Part shown: positions 1 to 4,974 of the stretch, piece by piece
Layout: each line of letters opens with the position of its first letter
Position numbering within the stretch: position 1 is the stretch's first letter
Position numbers and translations under genes: made by a program
The notes under the pieces: model-generated
What the model saw: the letters and a program-made list of their open reading frames with translations, nothing else
Databases searched by the model: none
What the model was told of the DNA's origin: nothing
Assembly (NCBI GenBank): GCA_029856635.1
Contig: JAHKLH010000119.1
Location: 1-5,349 of the forward strand
Reading direction: 5' to 3'
From: Candidatus Njordarchaeota archaeon
GTDB lineage: Archaea > Asgardarchaeota > Njordarchaeia > Njordarchaeales > JAHKLH01
Length of the DNA: 5,349 bases

Positions 1-164
1 AATTTCTTTGCGAGATCTATGGTTCTAAATATTGAGGAATAATCATAAGAAACAGCAAATATTAAGATTTTTTGCTTAATAATGCGTTCAATTTCATCAT
101 CAGTAAAACCGGCAAGATGTGAATGTGCATCCACGTATTCAACCTCATTAAAGTTAACTCTCAT
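1..164 (-). CDS. TatD-family metal-dependent hydrolase, N-terminal fragment (runs off the left edge)
   Basis: Reading leftward from the ATG at 164-162, the frame is open to the window edge and gives about 54 residues. They begin MRVNFNEVEYVDAHSHLAGF, with an Asp-Ala-His-Ser-His motif at residues 12-16. This is the HxH metal-binding motif after the first beta strand that opens TatD-type amidohydrolase barrels (usually seen as (F/I)DxHxHL). It is followed by a helix (TDDEIERII) and a strand-turn-helix (KILIFAVSYDYSSIFRTIDLAKK) that fit the first barrel repeat. TatD enzymes are cytosolic metal-dependent DNases/phosphohydrolases. An in-frame TGA lies about 30 nt upstream, so the start is near 164; a GTG three codons earlier is an alternative. 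No strong Shine-Dalgarno is visible. The gene follows the PaREP1-family gene on the same strand after about 60 bp and could be co-transcribed or use its own A/T-rich box at 201-210. Only the first fifth or so of the protein is present, so subfamily and substrate cannot be judged. Confidence 0.8.
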   Translation of the reverse strand, partial: MRVNFNEVEYVDAHSHLAGFTDDEIERIIKQKILIFAVSYDYSSIFRTIDLAKK

Positions 165-200
165 TTTCGTCACAGCAATTGATTTTCATAAAGAAAGAAC

Positions 201-210
201 TAATTAAATA
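201..210 (-). promoter_or_regulatory. Candidate TATA box for the TatD-family gene
   Basis: On the minus strand this reads TATTTAATTA. Its centre is about 41 nt before the ATG at 164, which would put transcription start near 180 and leave a leader of about 15 nt. The upstream flank (CTTTTGAT) is not a good BRE. The T-rich stretch just downstream (GTTCTTTCTTT, 200-190) could instead be an archaeal-style termination tract for the PaREP1 gene. Both readings are weak. Confidence 0.25.
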
Positions 211-224
211 ATCAAAAGTAATTC

Positions 225-755
225 TTACTTTGAAATCACTGAAGATATTGCTTTGCTAAGCGTTTCTCTATATTTCATTCTTATTTCAAGAAGTTCTGAA
301 CTTTTCTTAATAATCTCTTGTTTGACTTTCCTCATTTTATCTACTAGGTCAATGACATTGCTTAAATCTAGCTTACGAGTAACTTCAATTAGTGACAAAA
401 GCTCATCCATCAACTTCTTAACATCAATAAGTATCAAATCCGTGATTTCTTCCGGTGTTGTAATTTCTTCATAAAAACCCATTATATGTAATTTAAATGC
501 TAGCTTATCATACAAGTCAAGTGTTCTCTTTGCTCCTAATAGTCGAAGTATATCTGAAAAAAGAGGCAAACCTATTGCAATAGTTTTTGCTTTTTCGTAA
601 GGAATTTTTGCAGCAACTAGCAATGCTTTTCTAAGAAATTCTATTGCTCTCCACGCCTTCTCAGCAGCATCGTAATAGTCTTGAGTTTCCAATAATTTCA
701 ATGCATCTTCGTAGCTTTTTTTAGCATTACTAATTAACTCATCAACTGTTGGCAT
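225..755 (-). CDS. PaREP1-family helical protein
   Basis: The protein has 176 residues and starts MPTVDELISNAKKSYEDALK. The stretch at residues 25-50 (QDYYDAAEKAWRAIEFLRKA and on) and the later LYDKLAFKLHIMGFYEE (81-97) followed by two amphipathic helices match PaREP1-type archaeal proteins: paired helices with an A-EKAWRA-E-L-KAL core and an LH-x(3)-FYE motif. The family has no settled biochemical role; it is all-helical and resembles HEPN-like folds. Residues 131-176 add a charged, heptad-like tail (DLVDKMRKVKQEIIKKSSEL) that looks like a coiled coil. No signal peptide or membrane segment is visible. The ATG at 755 is preferred because GGAG at 764-761 lies 5 nt before it. An in-frame TTG at 767 would add four residues (MGVV), but its nearest purine-rich motif, AAGGAG at 786-781, is 13 nt away. 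The gene is divergent from the M20 gene. Confidence 0.72.
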   Translation of the reverse strand: MPTVDELISNAKKSYEDALKLLETQDYYDAAEKAWRAIEFLRKALLVAAKIPYEKAKTIAIGLPLFSDILRLLGAKRTLDLYDKLAFKLHIMGFYEEITTPEEITDLILIDVKKLMDELLSLIEVTRKLDLSNVIDLVDKMRKVKQEIIKKSSELLEIRMKYRETLSKAISSVISK

Positions 756-808
756 CACTACTCCCAAATAAGTTCTACGTCTCCTTATAATAAATGCGTA
801 AGACTAGT

Positions 809-832
809 ATTAATAATGTAAAGCTTATTAAT
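809..832. promoter_or_regulatory. Divergent promoter/operator dyad between PaREP1 and M20 genes
   Basis: A perfect inverted repeat, ATTAATAA (809-816) and TTATTAAT (825-832), is separated by 8 nt (TGTAAAGC). Read outward on either strand, the far arm is TTATTAAT, a plausible archaeal TATA box. Transcription would then begin roughly 26 nt further out, near 854 for the M20 gene (leader about 38 nt) and near 787 for the PaREP1 gene (leader about 32 nt). The element may be a symmetric bidirectional promoter, or a dimer-binding site covering it. The arms are pure A/T, so chance must be considered. Confidence 0.4.
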
Positions 833-877
833 TCGTACATTGAAATTGCATGTATTTATCATGATATTCTTTATTTT

Positions 878-884
878 GGAGGTG
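878..884 (+). promoter_or_regulatory. Shine-Dalgarno of the M20 gene
   Basis: GGAGGTG sits 7 nt before the ATG at 892. It fixes this start over the in-frame ATG at 901, and over the ATG at 886, which is immediately followed by TAA. Confidence 0.85.
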
Positions 885-891
885 CATGTAA

Positions 892-2058
892 ATGTTTGAT
901 ATGATAGATTTTCTTAAAAGATTAGTGTCTCTCGATACAAATTCTGTTACGAAATCAAACTATGATAAGGCAGCCAAATTAATTGCAAATACGGCCGAGA
1001 AAATAGGAGCTAGTGTTGAAATCATTAACGCAGAAGCTCCAGATAAAAAACCAAGACCAAACGTGTTTGTTAAGATTGGAAGCAAAGGCAAGAAAATATT
1101 AATTATAACGCACTTTGACGTTGTTCCAGCGAGTCCCCCATGGAGCGTAATTCAAGATCCATTTAAACCAGAAAAAAAGGAAGAAAAAATCTATGGGCGT
1201 GGCGCAGCAGATAATAAGGGTGCCATAGCTGCAGTTTTAGCGGGATTTGCAGATATTCTAAAAGAAGGCGAGCCAAAGAATCAATTAATAATGATTGCAT
1301 CGTGCGATGAGGAAGTTGGTGGTGAATATGGACTTAAATGGATGAAGGAAAATTATCCAGAATTACTTGATGGAGATTTTGCTTGGATTGTTGATTCAGA
1401 TTCAGAGTATATTGGACTAGGTGCGTCTGGAGTAATATGGGCAAAACTCAAGATAAAAGGAAAAGGTGGTCATGCAGGAATACCAATTGCGGCGGACAAT
1501 CCTATCTATAAGCTTGCTAGAGTTATAAATCAATTAGAATTGTATGGAAAGTGGTTAGAAAACAATGAACTATCACCCTTAAAAGCATTTAAATATTATG
1601 ATAAGGGCTTACCTGGCAGATTATCTGTGACAATGATAAGTGCTGGGACGAAAGAGAATGTAATTCCGGAAGAAGCTTCTTTAATCTTAGATAGGAGAGT
1701 GCCTCCTGGAAAGAATCTTGATGACGCCGTAAACGAGTTAAAGAAGAAAATAAATGAGATTTGTAGAGGTCTAGAATACAGATTAGAAATCATTAGAACA
1801 GTACCGTCCTACATGACTGATGTTAAAAACCCAGTAGTTCAGAGATTTATTGAGCTTTCTAAAGGAATATATGGTGAGTTGCCTCTTTGTGGCGAGTTTG
1901 GGGGCAATGATGGTGTTTATTTCGCGGATAAAATGCCCGTTGTATGCTTAGGTGAAATACGATTGGATTGTAATATTCATGCAAAAGATGAATTTGTTTA
2001 TCTAGAGGATCTAGAAAAACTTAGAAGAATGGTTAAAAAAGTTGCGTTTGAACTCTAG
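892..2058 (+). CDS. M20-family metallopeptidase/deacylase (ArgE/DapE/CPG2-like)
   Basis: The protein has 388 residues, a full-length M20 enzyme for this family. The catalytic domain carries the di-zinc set: H74-x-D76 in THFDVVPAS, D107 in YGRGAADNKG, the general base E140 with metal ligand E141 in CDEEVGG, D168 in IVDSDSEY, and the C-terminal H363 in CNIHAKDE. The inserted dimerisation domain covers about residues 180-295. It contains GKGGHAG with H194, which reaches the partner active site in related enzymes, and GTKENVIP (252-259) before a strand ending LDRRVPPG. M20 enzymes hydrolyse amide bonds of small peptides or N-acyl amino acids in the cytosol; motifs alone do not give the substrate, and DapE, ArgE, carboxypeptidase G2-like and dipeptidase activities all remain open. 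The usual Gly before HxD is Thr73. The gene stands alone on its strand, has a strong ribosome site, and ends overlapping the convergent Mrr-like gene by 4 bp. Confidence 0.92.
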   Translation: MFDMIDFLKRLVSLDTNSVTKSNYDKAAKLIANTAEKIGASVEIINAEAPDKKPRPNVFVKIGSKGKKILIITHFDVVPASPPWSVIQDPFKPEKKEEKIYGRGAADNKGAIAAVLAGFADILKEGEPKNQLIMIASCDEEVGGEYGLKWMKENYPELLDGDFAWIVDSDSEYIGLGASGVIWAKLKIKGKGGHAGIPIAADNPIYKLARVINQLELYGKWLENNELSPLKAFKYYDKGLPGRLSVTMISAGTKENVIPEEASLILDRRVPPGKNLDDAVNELKKKINEICRGLEYRLEIIRTVPSYMTDVKNPVVQRFIELSKGIYGELPLCGEFGGNDGVYFADKMPVVCLGEIRLDCNIHAKDEFVYLEDLEKLRRMVKKVAFEL

Positions 2059-2528
2059 GACTTGCCCTCGAGGTAAGCCAAGAATTCTGGTTTTAATTGC
2101 CTAATTCTGGAAACTATTTCTCCTCTAGAAAAAATCCAAAGACTTCTCGATTTTTCTGCCAAAGATGACGCACTTACACTGAAATTGCTTCCAATGATTA
2201 TTCCCCCATTGAGATTAGAATTATTAATCAAATACTGAAAGTGCGTAATGACGTTTGATCCAACGGGTCTTTTCCAGTCTTTCACCCATACTCCTATATT
2301 TACTCCATCAGACAGATCTCTAATTATAAAATCAAACTTGGCTCGTTTGCCTCCTTTTATTCTAATAACAGCATCTTCAATCAAAGCGATTTTCTTCTTT
2401 TTTACTTCTTGAAAAATTAGGATTAAAAATATCTTGGCTAATTTCTTCAAAGGAATTTTATCTATGCCACCATATTTCTTGCATTCTTCGAGCTCCTTTT
2501 TTATTTCATCAGGAATGTTTAATGTCAT
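2055..2528 (-). CDS. Mrr-like restriction-endonuclease-fold protein with altered active site
   Basis: The protein has 157 residues. After a helical N-terminus (1-50), the core at 60-125 follows the Mrr-like PD-(D/E)xK pattern: a strand with an acid (KFDFII, D66), a hairpin, a second strand ending in Lys (GVWVKDWKRPVG, K83), a helix (NVITHFQYLI), a strand with the GiiI-S-Fs pattern (NGGIIIGSNFSVSA), then a helix (SSLAEKS) and a final strand (LWIFSRGEI). In active members the residue two before the Lys is Glu or Gln; here it is Trp81, so catalysis is doubtful unless this archaeal subfamily uses another acid. It could be a nuclease, a DNA-binding pseudo-nuclease, or part of a repair or defence system; no methylase is adjacent. 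The ATG at 2528 is the only good start, since an in-frame TGA lies 18 nt upstream, and no Shine-Dalgarno is seen. It is convergent with M20 and divergent from the ammonia-lyase operon. Confidence 0.7.
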   Translation of the reverse strand: MTLNIPDEIKKELEECKKYGGIDKIPLKKLAKIFLILIFQEVKKKKIALIEDAVIRIKGGKRAKFDFIIRDLSDGVNIGVWVKDWKRPVGSNVITHFQYLINNSNLNGGIIIGSNFSVSASSLAEKSRSLWIFSRGEIVSRIRQLKPEFLAYLEGKS

Positions 2529-2570
2529 GGTTTGTCGCCAAAAAACTCATTAAGAATAGATGTCATGATG

Positions 2571-2606
2571 ATAATATATTCGTATGAAATCCATATGTAA
2601 TACGAA
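2571..2606 (-). promoter_or_regulatory. Candidate TATA box and adjoining dyad for the Mrr-like gene
   Basis: On the minus strand TATATTAT (2578-2571) is a good archaeal TATA candidate. Its centre is about 47 nt before the ATG, which predicts a start near 2549 and a leader of about 20 nt. Immediately upstream, where BRE-bound TFB or a regulator would sit, is an inverted repeat TTCGTAT (2579-2585)/ATACGAA (2600-2606) with a 14-nt spacer that contains further symmetric pairs and the palindrome CATATG. It may be an operator. It is also in the divergent region shared with the ammonia-lyase operon. Confidence 0.4.
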
Positions 2607-2678
2607 ATCATTTAGAAAACACTACTTATTGTTATTATTTGTAATTTTGAATAGTACGATGAAGATTAATATTTGTAG

Positions 2679-2699
2679 TGTGATATACGAGAAATCACA
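2679..2699 (+). promoter_or_regulatory. Candidate promoter and operator of the ammonia-lyase operon
   Basis: TGTGAT (2679-2684) and ATCACA (2694-2699) form an inverted repeat with a 9-nt spacer. The region between and overlapping the arms reads GATATACGAG, a TATA-like core about 45 nt before the start codon, so a protein bound to the dyad would compete with TBP. An alternative TATA (TTAATATTT, 2667-2675) would put the dyad at the transcription start. Either position fits repression. Confidence 0.4.
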
Positions 2700-2718
2700 A
2701 ACTATATTCTATCTTTAT

Positions 2719-2725
2719 GGAGGAG
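2719..2725 (+). promoter_or_regulatory. Shine-Dalgarno of the histidine ammonia-lyase gene
   Basis: GGAGGAG lies just before the ATG at 2730, with 6 nt between GGAGG and the start. This supports 2730 rather than later ATGs. Confidence 0.8.
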
Positions 2726-2729
2726 TAAA

Positions 2730-4565
2730 ATGAATGAAGTAATAATAGATGGGAATTCCCTAACGTTAGATAAAATTCTATTGGTTGCTTATGGGCTTGC
2801 AAAAGTATCTTTAGGTAAAAATGTTAGAAAGCATGTCGAGAAATCACGAAAGCTAATTGAAGATGCCGTTAGAAAAAACGAAATAATATATGGTGTAACT
2901 ACTGGATTTGGAAAACTAGCAACACTTATAGTCCCAAGAGAAGTCGCAGAAAAAATTCAGATTAATATAATACGAAGTCACTCTGCAGGAGTAGGTGAAT
3001 ACTTACCAAAAGAGATTGTTAGAGCGATGCTTCTGATAAGAGCGAATACATTGGCAAAAGGATATTCTGGGGTTAGATATGAGATAATTAAGATGCTACT
3101 TGATGTACTTAATTCGGATTTAATTCCATTAATTCCAAAATTTGGATCTGTTGGAGCCAGTGGCGATCTAGCTCCACTAGCACATATGGTTGCAGTTATT
3201 ATTGGAGACAAAGACGCTAAAGCAATTTATAAGGATGAAGTCATAAGCGACAATGAATTAAGAAAGGTTTTGCTTAAAATTTATAGTCAGGACGAAGAAA
3301 TAAGACATCTTGTTGAAGGTAAAACAGAAAGTACTGTTCCTCTAGTTTCTTTGTCGTTTAAAGAAGGACTAGCTCTATGTAATGGTACTTCCGCAACTGC
3401 GGCGGTGATTGCTGTTGCATTAGACAGAATGTCAAAAATTGCAAAAGTAGCCGATTTAGCGTTGGCACTATCTCTCGAGGCAATTGTTGGAATAACTGAT
3501 GCTTTTAATAAGAAAGCAAATGAGCTAAGAGCGTTAAATGGACAGGTTGTTGTAGCGGAGAATATATTAAGGCTAGTAAATGGAAGTAAGTTAGCAACAG
3601 AATCAACATATAGAATACCACTAAACGAAATTTGTGAAATTAAGGAAACAAAAGATGGTATTTTGCTTAAGGTAAAGACTACAGCAAATATGTACGGAAT
3701 AGATGTAATGAAATTAGTTCATGTGTTTTCAAGTATTTTTAAAATGAAAGTAAGCATAGTAAATGAAAGCGAAATTGCTATTTATGGAGTAGAGGCTAAG
3801 AAACTTCAGGAACTAGCTATAGAGAAAAAGCATCTTGGTTATGTGCAAGATGCGTATTCCTTTAGATGTGCTCCACATATTCATGGATCGTTTCGAGAAA
3901 TATTAAGTTTTGCAACAAAGATTTTAGAGAAAGAGGTAAATGCAGCAGTTGATAATCCATTAGTAATTCCAGAAGAAAATAAAATAATATCTTGTGGTAA
4001 TTTTCATGGTCAAATGTTATCAATACTCTCAGATATGTTATCAATAAGCCTAGTTAGTTTGCTTAATGCAAGTGAAAGAAGAATTTTTCAATTATTATCG
4101 CCAGAATTAAATAGAGGTTTACCTGCGTTTCTTGCTTTTAATCCTGGAGAAAATAGCGGATTAATGCTCGCCCAATATACTGCAGCAGCTCTTCTCGCTG
4201 AATGCCGTAGTCTCTCATCACCTAGAAGTGTTCACTCAATCCCAACGAGTGCCGATCAAGAAGATGTAGTGAGCATGAGTATGAATGCTGCGTTGCGGCT
4301 TTTAGATATGATTGAATTAGCTAAAAGAATTCTAAGCATAGAGCTTCTTACAGCAATGCAAGCTATTTTAATAAGAACTAATGGTGACTTAACTATGCTG
4401 GGTGAAGGTACTAGAGTACTTGCGAGAACAATAATAGATATTCTTAATTTTCATGGCTTAAAACTCCCTATTGTTAAGGATCAGAACTTAAACAAATATA
4501 TTGAAACTATCTATAACAAATTGGACATAATACTGAAAAAATGTGAGGAGGTGAATCTAATTTGA
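2730..4565 (+). CDS. hutH: Histidine ammonia-lyase with large internal insertion
   Basis: A cytosolic, normally tetrameric enzyme that deaminates L-histidine to trans-urocanate and ammonia. The MIO cofactor triad Ala143-Ser144-Gly145 sits in GSVGASGDLAPLAH. Other catalytic residues are in place: Y54 in YGVTTGFG, S83-H84 in RSHSAGVG (the Ser-His pair points to histidine rather than Phe/Tyr), N218 in LCNGTSA, Q373/Y376/R379 in VQDAYSFRC, F425 in GNFHG and E511 in DQEDVVSM. Most bacterial enzymes have about 510 residues; this one has 611. The excess falls in two places: about 22 residues near 183-203, and about 73 at 296-368, between ESTYR and the VQDAYSFRC loop. The His that normally follows QED is Val513, as in the corresponding PAL position. 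The coding frame is unbroken, so the insertion is not a recent disruption. It is the first gene of an operon with the coupled small protein downstream; urocanase and imidazolonepropionase genes are not in the window. Confidence 0.93.
   Translation: MNEVIIDGNSLTLDKILLVAYGLAKVSLGKNVRKHVEKSRKLIEDAVRKNEIIYGVTTGFGKLATLIVPREVAEKIQINIIRSHSAGVGEYLPKEIVRAMLLIRANTLAKGYSGVRYEIIKMLLDVLNSDLIPLIPKFGSVGASGDLAPLAHMVAVIIGDKDAKAIYKDEVISDNELRKVLLKIYSQDEEIRHLVEGKTESTVPLVSLSFKEGLALCNGTSATAAVIAVALDRMSKIAKVADLALALSLEAIVGITDAFNKKANELRALNGQVVVAENILRLVNGSKLATESTYRIPLNEICEIKETKDGILLKVKTTANMYGIDVMKLVHVFSSIFKMKVSIVNESEIAIYGVEAKKLQELAIEKKHLGYVQDAYSFRCAPHIHGSFREILSFATKILEKEVNAAVDNPLVIPEENKIISCGNFHGQMLSILSDMLSISLVSLLNASERRIFQLLSPELNRGLPAFLAFNPGENSGLMLAQYTAAALLAECRSLSSPRSVHSIPTSADQEDVVSMSMNAALRLLDMIELAKRILSIELLTAMQAILIRTNGDLTMLGEGTRVLARTIIDILNFHGLKLPIVKDQNLNKYIETIYNKLDIILKKCEEVNLI
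3615..3833 (+). other. Inserted domain inside the histidine ammonia-lyase
   Basis: Residues 296-368 of the lyase have no counterpart in standard HAL sequences, judged by the spacing between conserved Asn and Gln active-site residues. By eye the segment reads strand (EICEIKET), strand (GILLKVKTTA), helix (GIDVMKLVHVFSSIF), strand (KVSIV), strand (EIAIYG), helix (EAKKLQELAIEKK): a compact alpha/beta unit of about 70 residues. The middle part weakly recalls an HPr-type layout (GL-H-x(n)-KLV-x(3)-S-x-FK) without its phosphorylated His; a KH- or ferredoxin-like module is also possible. The fold is not established. Confidence 0.65.
4545..4553 (+). promoter_or_regulatory. Shine-Dalgarno inside the lyase gene that sets the TTG start of the next gene
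   Basis: GAGGAGGTG lies within the last codons of the lyase, 8 nt before the TTG at 4562. It is the strongest ribosome site in the window and is the main reason for accepting a non-ATG start. Confidence 0.85.
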
Positions 4566-4972
4566 GTATAAGCCTAGATGTTTTCAAGAGGAAAAGGCTA
4601 AATATTGACCGAAGAAATGATAAAAAAAGGATGAAAGATCGGCTTAAAATGCTAGCAGTAATATATTTGTGTTACCTTGAGCAAATGATACTTTCACCTT
4701 TTGGACTACGAACGATATTAAAGGCAATTGAAGATGTTACGTACACAAGGACAAGTGATTACGCTAATAAGATATTCGAAGATGATTTGAAGTTTCTTTC
4801 AGATATTGGATTAGTCTCGATTGAAAAGAAACCAAGTTTTTCTAGAATTCTTTTAGATACTAAGAAATTGAGCAAAATATGTGAACTAATAAAGAATTCA
4901 AAGGCGCACACAAATTTGATATCCACCTTAAAGCGTATTGGTGTCTTAGAAAAAGTATCTCGCTTAAGATAA
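4562..4972 (+). CDS. Small basic protein, probable winged-helix regulator, coupled to the lyase
   Basis: The protein has 136 residues and I do not recognise a named family. The first 30 residues are strongly basic (KRKRLNIDRRNDKKRMKDR). Residues 30-110 look like a winged helix: helices at 30-41 and 46-57, a turn and helix (TSDYANKI), a longer helix ending in the common wing approach (DDLKFLSDIGLVSIEKK), then a strand (FSRILLDTKKL) and a helix (SKICELI). This FL-x(2)-IGLV-x-I pattern recurs in archaeal wHTH proteins, but no specific motif clinches it. The gene starts on TTG with a 4-bp overlap (TTGA) with the lyase stop and has a near-perfect Shine-Dalgarno, so it is translated with the lyase. 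A local regulator acting on the dyad near 2679-2699 is a reasonable inference; a structural partner of the lyase is the alternative. No membrane segment or metal site is seen. Confidence 0.75.
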   Translation: MSISLDVFKRKRLNIDRRNDKKRMKDRLKMLAVIYLCYLEQMILSPFGLRTILKAIEDVTYTRTSDYANKIFEDDLKFLSDIGLVSIEKKPSFSRILLDTKKLSKICELIKNSKAHTNLISTLKRIGVLEKVSRLR

Positions 4973-4974
4973 AA

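Noticed and set aside
253..474. Plus-strand frame of 73 codons
   Set aside because: It lies wholly antisense to the PaREP1-family gene, is Ser/Ile/Leu-rich as expected of a shadow frame, and has no ribosome site.
755..767. TTG at 767 as the start of the PaREP1-family protein
   Set aside because: The ATG at 755 has GGAG 5 nt upstream, and the four extra residues add nothing conserved.
886..891. ATGTAA start-stop pair directly before the M20 ATG
   Set aside because: The ATG is only 1 nt from the Shine-Dalgarno, too close for initiation, so this is most likely coincidence.
1596..1793. Minus-strand frame of 65 codons
   Set aside because: It is antisense to the conserved dimerisation domain of the M20 enzyme and has no recognisable feature.
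2679..2699. CRP-like site TGTGA...TCACA
   Set aside because: The spacing between TGTGA and TCACA is 11 nt rather than 6, and a cAMP-CRP system is not expected in an archaeon; kept only as a generic dyad.
2717..2728. Four-codon frame ATG-GAG-GAG-TAA over the lyase ribosome site
   Set aside because: It is made of the Shine-Dalgarno itself with no ribosome site upstream; a chance frame.
2529..2729. tRNA, small RNA or CRISPR in the 200-bp divergent region
   Set aside because: No cloverleaf, G/C-rich stem or regularly spaced identical repeats are present; the region is A/T-rich promoter-like DNA.
2978..3211. Minus-strand frame of 77 codons
   Set aside because: It is antisense to the MIO region of the ammonia-lyase, which is under strong protein-level constraint.
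3862..4044. Minus-strand frame of 60 codons
   Set aside because: It is antisense to the conserved VQDAYSFRC to GNFHG part of the lyase and shows no family motif.
2730..4565. Phenylalanine or tyrosine ammonia-lyase identity for the lyase
   Set aside because: The Ser-His pair at 83-84 and Glu511 are the histidine-type residues; PAL/TAL would have Phe-Leu/His-Leu-like residues and Gln/Asn instead. The Val513 oddity is reported separately.
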